From: Betaproteobacteria bacterium
Lineage (GTDB): Bacteria; Pseudomonadota; Gammaproteobacteria; Burkholderiales; Burkholderiaceae_C
Length of the DNA: 55,324 bases
Assembly: GCA_013289985.1 (NCBI GenBank)
Contig: JABCYW010000027.1
Coordinates: 1-55,324, forward strand
Reading direction: 5' to 3'
The stretch's first letter is position 1. Each line of letters starts with the position of its first letter. Below are positions 20,036-28,076 of the stretch, piece by piece. Under the pieces are notes generated by a model, which made no database searches, was not told the origin of the DNA, and saw only the letters and a list, made by a program, of their open reading frames with translations. The position numbers were made by a program, and so were the translations under genes.

Positions 20036-20730
20036 GTCAGGTCGTCCTCGTTCCGACCACCGGCGCGCCGCAGCTGCGCCGTGCGGTCGAGAGCGTGCTC
20101 GCGCAGACCCTGCCCACCGCCTGCTACGTGGTGTGCGACGGGCCGCGGTACCGCGCGCAGGTGGAGCAGGCGCTGGCGGGCCTCGACGTGCCCGTGTGCG
20201 TGCTGCCGCGCAACGTCGGCGCCGACGGCTTCTACGGCCACCGGATCTACGCGGCGTTCGCGCACCTGGTCGACGAGGAGCACGTGCTGTTCCTCGACCA
20301 GGACAACTTCCTCGCGCCCGACCACGTCGCGCAATGCGTGGACCTGATCGCCGCGAAGCGCCTGCAATGGTGCTACAGCCTGCGCAACATCTGCACCGCC
20401 GACGGCGAGTTCGCCTGCCGCGACGACTGCGAGAGCCTGGGCAAGTGGCCGGCGTTCACCAACGCCCACCTGATCGACACCAACTCGTACTGCCTGCGCC
20501 GCGAGGTGCTGCTCCAGAGTGCGCACGTGTGGCACGGCAAGTGGGGCCAGGACCGGGTGTTCGCGCAGGTGATGATGCAGAACTTCAAGGCGTTCGACTG
20601 CACCGGCCGATACTCCGTGCAGTATTGCCTCGGCGGCAACGAGGGCTCGGTGACGAAGGAGTTCTTCGAGCAGGGCAACGCGCAGATGCTGCAGCGCTAC
20701 AAGCGCGGCTTTCCGTGGGCGAGGACATGA
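20032..20730 (+). CDS. Small glycosyltransferase family 2-like protein
   Basis: The 232-residue protein has a GT-A type fold: VVLVPTTGAPQLRRAVESVLAQT at the start, then CDGPRYRAQ, and EEHVLFLDQDNFLAPDHV with a D-Q-D in the place of the DxD metal motif. Around residues 110-150 there is a WCYSLRNI and CRDDCESLG stretch that I do not recognise. No membrane segment is apparent. Acceptor and sugar are unknown. It is joined by ATGA overlaps to glcF before it and a cytochrome after it, an odd place for a glycosyltransferase. Confidence 0.7.
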   Translation: MSQVVLVPTTGAPQLRRAVESVLAQTLPTACYVVCDGPRYRAQVEQALAGLDVPVCVLPRNVGADGFYGHRIYAAFAHLVDEEHVLFLDQDNFLAPDHVAQCVDLIAAKRLQWCYSLRNICTADGEFACRDDCESLGKWPAFTNAHLIDTNSYCLRREVLLQSAHVWHGKWGQDRVFAQVMMQNFKAFDCTGRYSVQYCLGGNEGSVTKEFFEQGNAQMLQRYKRGFPWART

Positions 20731-21428
20731 GCATGCTTCGCATCGTCCTGGCGGCCTTCGCGGCCATGGCGATGTCCGCTGCCGTGGCCGGCGCGCCGCC
20801 TGTCGTGCCCGACACCATGGCCCAGCGCATGCAGCCCTGCACCGCCTGCCACGGCAAGGAAGGCCGGCCGACGCAGCTGGGCTTCTTCCCGCGCATCGCC
20901 GGCAAGCCGGCGGGCTACCTGTACAACCAGCTCGACAATTTCCGCAGCGGGCGGCGTGCCTATCCGACGATGACCTATTTCGTCGAGCAGATGTCCGACG
21001 ACTACCTGCGCGAGATCGCCGGCTACTTCGCGTCGCTGGACCTGCCCTACGCGCCGCCGCAGGCGGTGGACGCGCCGCGCGACGAGATCCGGCGCGGCGA
21101 GGCCCTGGTGCGCCAGGGCGACGCGGCGCACGGCATCCCGGCGTGCGTGCAGTGCCACGGCGCCGCCATGACGGGCGTGCTGCCGGCCATCCCCGGCCTG
21201 CTGGGCCTGCCGCGCGGCTACCTGGTGGAGCAGTTCGGCGCCTGGCGCACCGGCCAGCGCAAGGCGCTCGCGCCCGATTGCATGGCCAGGATCGCCACGG
21301 CGCTCACGCCGTCCGACATCGCCGCGGTCGCGACCTGGCTGTCCGCGCAACCGGCGTCGCTGCCGCCGGCCGCGGCCGACACGCTCGCGCGGCCGCTGCC
21401 GCTCGCGTGCGGGAGCGTGTCGCCATGA
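20727..21428 (+). CDS. Diheme cytochrome c (c4-like), periplasmic
   Basis: The 233-residue protein has a signal peptide and two heme c motifs, CTACH (in MQPCTACHGKEG) and CVQCH (in IPACVQCHGAAM). Each is in a cytochrome c4-like domain with a downstream Met (PTMTYFVEQMSDDYLREIA in the first). Such proteins relay electrons to cytochrome oxidases. It overlaps both neighbours by four bases, so the adjacent triheme cytochrome is probably its redox partner. Confidence 0.88.
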   Translation: MSMLRIVLAAFAAMAMSAAVAGAPPVVPDTMAQRMQPCTACHGKEGRPTQLGFFPRIAGKPAGYLYNQLDNFRSGRRAYPTMTYFVEQMSDDYLREIAGYFASLDLPYAPPQAVDAPRDEIRRGEALVRQGDAAHGIPACVQCHGAAMTGVLPAIPGLLGLPRGYLVEQFGAWRTGQRKALAPDCMARIATALTPSDIAAVATWLSAQPASLPPAAADTLARPLPLACGSVSP

Positions 21429-22702
21429 CGCGGTGGCGCGCAGCGGCGCTGGTGCTGGCCGCGATCGTCCTCGCCGGCGCGGGGCTGGTCGCCTGGCTCA
21501 ATGTGCGCGGCGAGGATCCGCTCACCGGCGACGCCGGCAGCTTCGTGGCCACGCCCGAGCAGGTGGCGCAGGGCGCTTACCTGGCGCGCGCCGGCAACTG
21601 CGCGGCCTGCCACACCGACCGCGGCGGCGCGGCGTTCGCCGGCGGAAAGGGCATCGCCACGCCCTTCGGCACGCTCTACGCCAGCAACCTCACGCCCGAC
21701 GCGAAGACCGGCATCGGCGCCTGGTCGGCCGCGCAGTTCTGGCGCGCGATGCACAACGGGCGCTCGGCCGACGGCCACCTGCTCTATCCCGCGTTCCCGT
21801 ACCCGAACTTCACGGAGATCACGCGCGCCGACTCCGATGCGCTGTTCGCGTGGCTGCGCTCGCAGGTGCCGGTCACGCAGGTCAACCGGCCGCACGACCT
21901 GCGCTTCCCGTACAGCCTGCAGGCCTCGCTGGCGGTGTGGCGCGCGCTGTTCTTCACGCCGGGTGTCTACGAGCCGCAGGTGGAGCGCTCGGCGCAGTGG
22001 AACCGCGGCGCCTACCTGGTGCGCTCGCTGGGCCACTGCGCCGCCTGCCATTCGCCGCGCAACGCGTTCGGTGCCACCCGCGACAGCCTGGAGCTGAGCG
22101 GCGGCCTGATCCCGCTGCAGAACTGGTACGCGCCGTCGCTGGCCTCCGGCGCGGAGGCGGGGGTGGCCGACTGGTCGTCGCGCGAGGTGGCCGACCTGCT
22201 CAAGACCGGCCTGACGTCGCGCGGCGCCGCGCTGGGACCCATGGCCGAGGTGGTGTTCCGCAGCACCCAGCACCTCACCGATCCGGACATCGCCGCGATG
22301 GCCGAGTTCCTCAAGAGCCTGCCGCAGGCGCCCGCGCACCGGGGCACGCCGGCGAAGCTGGACAAGGACGTGCAGGCCCATGGCGAGACGCTCTACAAGG
22401 ATCACTGCGCCACCTGCCACGGCGCCCGTGGCGAAGGCGGCGCGGGGCCGCAGGGCGTCGTCTACGTGCCGCTGGCCGGCAACCGCAAGGTGCTCCTGGA
22501 GACGCCGGCCAACTTCATCCACATCGTCGTCAACGGCGGGTTCCCGCCCACGACCGCCGGCAATCCGCGCCCGTACGGCATGCCGCCGTTCGGGCCGTCG
22601 CTGAAGGACGAGGAGATCGCGGTGCTGGCCACCTGGGTGCGCAACGCCTGGGGCAACGCGGCGCCGCCGGTGAGCGCGCTGGACGTCCTCGAGGCGCGCT
22701 GA
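21425..22702 (+). CDS. Membrane-anchored triheme cytochrome c (alcohol/gluconate dehydrogenase subunit type)
   Basis: The 425-residue protein has one N-terminal membrane helix and three heme sites: CAACH at GNCAACHTDRG, CAACH at GHCAACHSPRN and CATCH at DHCATCHGARG. This matches the cytochrome subunit of membrane-bound alcohol, aldehyde or gluconate dehydrogenases. No matching quinoprotein or flavin dehydrogenase other than GlcDE is close by, so its donor is unclear. It ends the phaM-glc series and runs convergently into the regulator at 22709. Confidence 0.88.
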   Translation: MTRWRAAALVLAAIVLAGAGLVAWLNVRGEDPLTGDAGSFVATPEQVAQGAYLARAGNCAACHTDRGGAAFAGGKGIATPFGTLYASNLTPDAKTGIGAWSAAQFWRAMHNGRSADGHLLYPAFPYPNFTEITRADSDALFAWLRSQVPVTQVNRPHDLRFPYSLQASLAVWRALFFTPGVYEPQVERSAQWNRGAYLVRSLGHCAACHSPRNAFGATRDSLELSGGLIPLQNWYAPSLASGAEAGVADWSSREVADLLKTGLTSRGAALGPMAEVVFRSTQHLTDPDIAAMAEFLKSLPQAPAHRGTPAKLDKDVQAHGETLYKDHCATCHGARGEGGAGPQGVVYVPLAGNRKVLLETPANFIHIVVNGGFPPTTAGNPRPYGMPPFGPSLKDEEIAVLATWVRNAWGNAAPPVSALDVLEAR

Positions 22703-22708
22703 CCGGGG

Positions 22709-23815
22709 TCAGCCGGCGTCGATGCCGGCGGCCGCCAGCACGTCGGCCAGCAGCGTCACCTCGCCGCATCGCCGCGCCCGGTAGCCGGGCAACGCGTCGA
22801 CCTCGGCGCGGAACGGCTCGCTGCGCAGGATGGCCAGCACCTGCGCGATCTCGGGCCGCTCCAGCGCGTCGCGGCGGCAGATCGCGAAGTAGCGCTCGGT
22901 GGCCAGCGGCAGGAAGTCGAGCTTGAAGTGGCGCGCCGGCCGCTCCAGGCCGAAGCCGGCGTCGGCCATGCCGCTGCCAACGAACGCGGCCACCGCGGCG
23001 TGCGTGAACTCGCCGTGCTCGTAGCCCATGATGGCGGCGGGCGCGACGCCGGCTTCGGCCAGCAGCGCGTCGAGCAGGAAGCGCGTGCCCGATCCGCGCT
23101 GGCGGTTGATGAAGCGCAGGCCGGGCCGCGCGAGGTCGCCCAGGCCCGTGACGCGCAGCGGGTTGCCCGGCGCCAGCATCAGGCCCTGCGTGCGGTCGGT
23201 GATGGCGATCACGGCGTGCTCCTGCGGCACCAGCCAGCGCGCGTAGAACTCCCAGCCGCGCGCCTCGAGGGCGCCGTGCGGCACGTGGAAGCACGCGAGG
23301 TCGCTCGCGCCGTCGTGCAGCGAGGCGGCCGCGTCCTGGCTGCTGGTGTAGACGCGCTCCACGTCCACGCCCGCGTCGCGCAGCATGGCCATCAGCTTCT
23401 CGATGGCGAAGCCGTGGCTCGCGTGGATGCGCAGCAGGCGCTGCGGGGGCGCCAGCACGCGCTGCAGTTCCACCTCCAGCTCGGAGGCCAGCGTGTCGAG
23501 CGCGGGCGCGAGGCGCGCGGCGATGCGGCGGTCGGCCCACACGAGCTTGTCGCCCAGCGGCGTCAGGCGCGAGCCGCGGCCGCGTTCCATCTGCAGCAAC
23601 GGGGCGCCGAACCAGGCCTCGCCCTGGCGGATGGTGTCCCACGCGTGGCGGTACGACAGCCCGGCGCGCTGGCACGCGGCGGCGATGCTGCCGGTCTCGG
23701 CCACGCAGGCCAGCAGGGCGATCAGGCGCGGGCCCAGCATGTCCAGGCCGTCGTGGGAGATCGTCCACTGGGGACGGATTGAAATCTTGTGCACTGCAGT
23801 ACGCCGCTCGTTCAT
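22709..23815 (-). CDS. ModE/LysR-type regulator with PBP-like domain, probable regulator of formate genes
   Basis: The protein is about 368 residues from an ATG at 23815. The N-terminal winged helix reads LIALLACVAETGSIAAACQRAGLSYRHAWDTIRQGEAWFG and ends ERGRGSRLTPLGDKLV, close to ModE and LysR. The remainder (about 110-365) is a PBP-like sensor with FINRQRGSGTRFLLDALLAEAG, as in molybdate-related one-component regulators. It faces the formate transporter and fds operon. Cupriavidus has an FdsR regulator in an equivalent place, so this is probably its counterpart; the ligand could be formate or molybdate. An in-frame ATG at 24004 would add 63 poorly conserved residues. Confidence 0.75.
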   Translation of the reverse strand: MNERRTAVHKISIRPQWTISHDGLDMLGPRLIALLACVAETGSIAAACQRAGLSYRHAWDTIRQGEAWFGAPLLQMERGRGSRLTPLGDKLVWADRRIAARLAPALDTLASELEVELQRVLAPPQRLLRIHASHGFAIEKLMAMLRDAGVDVERVYTSSQDAAASLHDGASDLACFHVPHGALEARGWEFYARWLVPQEHAVIAITDRTQGLMLAPGNPLRVTGLGDLARPGLRFINRQRGSGTRFLLDALLAEAGVAPAAIMGYEHGEFTHAAVAAFVGSGMADAGFGLERPARHFKLDFLPLATERYFAICRRDALERPEIAQVLAILRSEPFRAEVDALPGYRARRCGEVTLLADVLAAAGIDAG

Positions 23816-24179
23816 CCCGGCCCGGGCGATGGTACAGCGCGGTCCCCTGGCGGCCGTCGATGGCGATGGCCGGCAGATGCCCCGAGGGGTAGTCGCCGGC
23901 TTGTCCGGGCGATGTCGCTTTTTGCCGTCGAGTCGAACTCGGCAATGCAACAAGAAGTACGGATGCCGGGGCCGCCATTTCATGCTGCGATGCAGCGGAA
24001 ACACCGCTAAACGGCGGCCCGAATCGGTCGAAGGGCGGGTTGGGGCGGGCTATCCTAGGGTTCGTATTTAGGCGCCTGACCGCATATTGCAACGTGAGCC
24101 AACCGATACTTAAAGTCGGGCAGATCGCCGGAGTTGGGACTACGGCGATGGATGCCCGCAGGTCATAAAAAGGATCAAG
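23816..24179. promoter_or_regulatory. Divergent regulatory region between regulator and formate module
   Basis: No gene is evident in these 364 bases. The near-palindrome TTAGGCGCCTGA (24068-24079) and the following GCATATTGC could be operator or promoter parts for the transporter and fds genes. AAAAAGGATCAAG just before 24180 supplies the ribosome site. All assignments here are tentative. Confidence 0.4.
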
Positions 24180-25931
24180 ATGTCTACCGTCATGAACGGC
24201 TCTGCGGCCGCGCCTTCCTCCGGAGGCTGGCTATCGAAAGAGCGCACCGTCGCGGGCCCCGGCTTCAACCGGTGGCTTCTTCCGCCCGCGGCGCTCGCCA
24301 TCCATCTGTGCATCGGCATGGCCTACGGCTTCTCCGTGTTCTGGCTGCCGCTGTCAAAGCTGCTGCCAGGCGCGGCGCTGTGCTCGAAGGACGCGTCGCA
24401 GGCCGGCAATTTCTGGATGCAGATCCTGAGCTCGCTCGCGGGCCCCGATGCCAAGAGCCTGCGCTCCGTCGTGGCCAAGGCGCTGTTCGGCGGCGTCGGC
24501 GAGATGACGCTGTCGACCTGCAACTGGGACATCTCGGCGCTGGGCTGGATCTACACGCTGTTCTTCGTGTTCCTCGGCGCGTCGGCTGCGTTGTGGGGCG
24601 GCTGGCTGGAACACGTCGGCCCGCGCAAGGCGGCCGCCGTCGCCGCGGTCTGCTGGGCCGGCGGCATGGCGCTGTCGACGATCGGCGTGTCCACGCACCA
24701 GCTGTGGATCATGGTGCTGGGCCTCGGCGCGATCGGCGGCATCGGGCTGGGCCTGGGCTACATCTCGCCGGTCTCGACGCTGATCAAGTGGTTCCCCGAT
24801 CGCCGCGGCATGGCCACCGGCATGGCCATCATGGGCTTCGGCGGCGGCGCGATGATCGGCTCGCCCCTGGCCGCCAAGCTGATGGCCGCGTTCGGCACGG
24901 ACGGCACCAACGGCGTCCAGACGACCCTGCTGGTGATGGCGGCGCTGTACTTCGTGTTCATGATGGGCGGCGCGCGCGGCTACCGCCTGCCGCCCACCGG
25001 CTGGAAGCCCGAAGGCTGGACGCCGCCGGCGGCCGACGCCAGCAAGACGATGATCACGCGCGGCCACGTGCACGTGAAGCGCATCTGGGGCATCCCGCAG
25101 TTCTGGCTGGTGTGGCTGGTGCTGTGCATGAACGTGTCTGCCGGCATCGGCGTGATCGGCCTGGCCAGCCCGATGCTGCAGGAGATCTTCGGCGGCCACC
25201 TGATCGGCCTCGACGCGAAGTACGGCGACCTGGCCAAGGCCGACCTGACGAAGATCGCGGGCGTGGCGGCCGGCTTCGCCGCGCTGATCAGCCTGTTCAA
25301 CATCGGCGGCCGCTTCTTCTGGGCCAGCATCTCCGACAAGCTCGGCCGCAAGGCGACCTACGTGGTCTTCTTCCTGCTGGGCGCCGCGATGTACGCCAGC
25401 CTGCCCAATACCGCGGGCGTGTCCAAGGGCCTGTTCGTGGCCGCGGTCTGCGTCATCCTGAGCATGTACGGCGGCGGCTTCGCCACGGTGCCGGCCTACC
25501 TGTCCGACCTGTTCGGCACGCAGATGGTGGGCGCCATCCACGGCCGGCTGCTCACCGCGTGGTCCACGGCCGGCATCCTGGGCCCGGTCGTCGTCAACTA
25601 CATGCGCGACTACCAGCTGGGACTCGGCATCCCGCGCGAGCAGGTCTACAACCAGACGATGTACATCCTGGTGGGCTTCCTCGCCGTGGGCCTGATCTGC
25701 AACCTGCTGATCCGCCCGGTCGACCAGAAGTACTTCATGACCGACGTGGAACTGGCCGAGGAGAAGCGCCTCGCGCACGAACGCGCCGCCGCCAACGCCG
25801 TCACGGGCGAGGGCGTGGCGACCGCGCCCAGCAGCACGGCCACCGTGGCGCTGGCCTGGCTGGCCGTCGGCATTCCGCTGGCCTGGGGCGTCTGGCAGAC
25901 GCTGATCAGTGCGGCCAAGCTCTTCAACTGA
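24180..25931 (+). CDS. OFA-family major facilitator, probable oxalate/formate transporter
   Basis: The 583-residue protein has about twelve membrane helices and OFA-family features: LCIGMAYGFSVFWLPL in the first helix, LGLGAIGGIGLGLGYISPVSTLIKWFPDRRGMATG split over helices 4-5, and FGTQMVGAIHGRLLTAW. It is longer than classic OxlT (about 420) because of an insert between the first helices and an extended tail. Position 14 bases before fdsG strongly suggests formate (or formate/oxalate exchange) supply to the dehydrogenase. Substrate is inferred. Confidence 0.87.
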   Translation: MSTVMNGSAAAPSSGGWLSKERTVAGPGFNRWLLPPAALAIHLCIGMAYGFSVFWLPLSKLLPGAALCSKDASQAGNFWMQILSSLAGPDAKSLRSVVAKALFGGVGEMTLSTCNWDISALGWIYTLFFVFLGASAALWGGWLEHVGPRKAAAVAAVCWAGGMALSTIGVSTHQLWIMVLGLGAIGGIGLGLGYISPVSTLIKWFPDRRGMATGMAIMGFGGGAMIGSPLAAKLMAAFGTDGTNGVQTTLLVMAALYFVFMMGGARGYRLPPTGWKPEGWTPPAADASKTMITRGHVHVKRIWGIPQFWLVWLVLCMNVSAGIGVIGLASPMLQEIFGGHLIGLDAKYGDLAKADLTKIAGVAAGFAALISLFNIGGRFFWASISDKLGRKATYVVFFLLGAAMYASLPNTAGVSKGLFVAAVCVILSMYGGGFATVPAYLSDLFGTQMVGAIHGRLLTAWSTAGILGPVVVNYMRDYQLGLGIPREQVYNQTMYILVGFLAVGLICNLLIRPVDQKYFMTDVELAEEKRLAHERAAANAVTGEGVATAPSSTATVALAWLAVGIPLAWGVWQTLISAAKLFN

Positions 25932-25944
25932 CGACCTCCGGGGC

Positions 25945-26487
25945 ATGCCCCGACGGTCCGCGCCGCAGCCGCCAAACGGGCCTGCGGCGACGGCCCCGCA
26001 ACGCGAGTGCCTCGCTCAGGCGCTCGCGCTCCACCTGCCGGACATCCCGGCCGAGGTCCCGGGCGGCAGCGCCTCCGCGCTGCTGCCCGTCCTCCACCAC
26101 ATCCAGGACGCGCTGGGCTTCGTGCCGCCGGCGCTCGTCCCCGAGATCGCTGCCGCGCTGAGCCTGTCGCGGGCCGAGGTGCACGGCGTCGTCACCTACT
26201 ACCATCACTTCCGCAGCGCCCCCGCGGGCCGCCACGTGGTGCAGATCTGCCAGGCCGAGGCCTGCCGCGCCAACGGCGCCGTGGCCCTGATGGCCCACGC
26301 GAGCGCGCGTCTCGCGTGCGCGCCCGGCCACACGCGCGCCGACGGCGCCGTCACGCTCGAACCCGTCTACTGCCTGGGGCTGTGCGCCACCGGGCCTGCT
26401 GCGATGGTGGACGACCGCCTGCGCGCCCGGGTGTCCGCCGCGACGGTCGACGACTGGGCCGCCCGCTTCGAGCGCAGCGCATCATGA
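25945..26487 (+). CDS. fdsG: NAD-dependent formate dehydrogenase gamma subunit
   Basis: The 180-residue protein is a NuoE-like thioredoxin-fold subunit. Its [2Fe-2S] Cys are in ICQAEACRANG and YCLGLCATGPA; LLPVLHHIQDALGFVP and AEVHGVVTYYHHFR are typical of the family. With FdsB it forms the NADH-side diaphorase of the cytosolic molybdenum formate dehydrogenase. The ATG at 25945 is preferred to an in-frame one at 25909 that lies inside the transporter gene. It overlaps fdsB by four bases. Confidence 0.95.
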   Translation: MPRRSAPQPPNGPAATAPQRECLAQALALHLPDIPAEVPGGSASALLPVLHHIQDALGFVPPALVPEIAAALSLSRAEVHGVVTYYHHFRSAPAGRHVVQICQAEACRANGAVALMAHASARLACAPGHTRADGAVTLEPVYCLGLCATGPAAMVDDRLRARVSAATVDDWAARFERSAS

Positions 26488-28076
26488 ACACCGCCACGGT
26501 CTGGATCCCGCGCGACGCCGCGGCCCTGGCCGCCGGCGCCGACGACGTGGCCGACGCGCTGGTCGCTGCCGCTGGCGAACGCGGTGCCCCGCTGAACCTG
26601 GTGCGCAACGGCTCGCGCGGCCTGTTGTGGCTGGAGTCGCTGCTGGAGGTGGCCACGCCCGCAGGCCGCGTGGCCTTCGGGCCGGTGCAGGCCGGCGACG
26701 TCGCCGACCTGGTGGGCCGCGGCCTGCTGGACGCGGCCACGGGGCTGCCCGAGGCGCTCGCCGCCCATCCTCTGCACCTGGGCCCGACGGAGGCGTTGCC
26801 GTGGCTGGCCCGCCAGCAGCGCATCACGTTCGCGCGCGTCGGCGTCACCGACCCGCTGTCGCTCGACGACTACGCCGCGCTCGGCGGCTGGGCTGGCCTC
26901 GACAAGGCGCTCGCGATGGCGCCGTCGGCGGTCGTCGGCGAGGTCATCGACTCGGGGCTGCGCGGCCGCGGCGGCGCCGCGTTCCCGGCCGGCGTCAAGT
27001 GGAAGACCGTGGCCGCGGCCGTCGCGCCGCGCAAGGCCGTGGTCTGCAATGCCGACGAGGGCGACTCCGGCACGTTCTCCGACCGCATGCTGATGGAAGG
27101 CGACCCGTACACGCTCGTCGAGGGCATGGCCATCGCGGCCGTGGCCGTCGGCGCGACCTACGGCGTGATCTACATCCGCTCCGAATACCCGCACGCCGAG
27201 GCCGCGCTGCGCGAGGCCATCGCCCGCGCGACGGCAGCCGGCCACATCGGCGCCGCGCTGCGCGGCCGCGGGCCGGCGTTCCGGCTCGACGTGCGCCGCG
27301 GCGCCGGCTCCTACGTCTGCGGCGAGGAGACGGCGCTGCTGGAAAGCATCGAAGGCCGGCGCGGCGTGGTGCGGGCCAAGCCGCCGCTGCCGGCGTTGCA
27401 TGGCCTGTTCGGCTGGCCCACGGTCATCAACAACGTCATCACGCTGGCCAGCGTGCCGCGCATCCTTGCCGACGGCGCCGCCGCGTACCATGCGTTCGGC
27501 GCGGGACGCTCGCGCGGCACGCTGCCGTTCCAGCTCGCCGGCAACCTGAAGCAGGGCGGCCTGGTCGAGCTGCCCTTCGGCGTCACGCTGCGCGAGCTGC
27601 TGTTCGACTTCGGCGGCGGATCGCGCTCCGGCCGGCCCATCAAGGCGGTGCAGGTGGGCGGGCCTCTCGGGGCCTATGTGCCGGAGTCGCAGTGGGACGT
27701 GCCGATCGACTACGAGGCCTACGCGGCCGTCGGCGCCACCGTGGGCCACGGCGGCATCGTCGCGCACGACGACACGGCCGACCTCGCCGGCCTCGCGCGC
27801 TACGCGTTCGAGTTCTGCGCGCTCGAGTCCTGCGGCAAGTGCACGCCGTGCCGCATCGGCTCAACGCGCGGTGTCGAGGTGGTGGAACGTCTCGTCGCCG
27901 CGCCGGTCTCACTGAAGGGCGCGCAGGAAGAGCTGCTGCGCGACCTGTGCGACACCATGGTCTCGGGCAGCCTGTGCGCCATGGGCGGCATGACCCCGTT
28001 CCCGGTGTTGTCTGCCCTGGATCACTACCCTGAAGACTTCGGCTTGCCGCGGCGCGCCGCGGCGGGAGAGCGATGA
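26484..28076 (+). CDS. fdsB: NAD-dependent formate dehydrogenase beta subunit
   Basis: The 530-residue protein is NuoF-like with an N-terminal thioredoxin-like extension (about 1-120). The FMN/NADH site has LRGRGGAAFPAGVKW and NADEGDSGTFSDR, followed by GAGSYVCGEETALLESIEG. The [4Fe-4S] site ESCGKCTPCRIGSTRG is near the C terminus. It transfers electrons from the FdsA clusters to NAD. It is coupled by ATGA overlaps to fdsG and fdsA. Confidence 0.96.
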   Translation: MNTATVWIPRDAAALAAGADDVADALVAAAGERGAPLNLVRNGSRGLLWLESLLEVATPAGRVAFGPVQAGDVADLVGRGLLDAATGLPEALAAHPLHLGPTEALPWLARQQRITFARVGVTDPLSLDDYAALGGWAGLDKALAMAPSAVVGEVIDSGLRGRGGAAFPAGVKWKTVAAAVAPRKAVVCNADEGDSGTFSDRMLMEGDPYTLVEGMAIAAVAVGATYGVIYIRSEYPHAEAALREAIARATAAGHIGAALRGRGPAFRLDVRRGAGSYVCGEETALLESIEGRRGVVRAKPPLPALHGLFGWPTVINNVITLASVPRILADGAAAYHAFGAGRSRGTLPFQLAGNLKQGGLVELPFGVTLRELLFDFGGGSRSGRPIKAVQVGGPLGAYVPESQWDVPIDYEAYAAVGATVGHGGIVAHDDTADLAGLARYAFEFCALESCGKCTPCRIGSTRGVEVVERLVAAPVSLKGAQEELLRDLCDTMVSGSLCAMGGMTPFPVLSALDHYPEDFGLPRRAAAGER

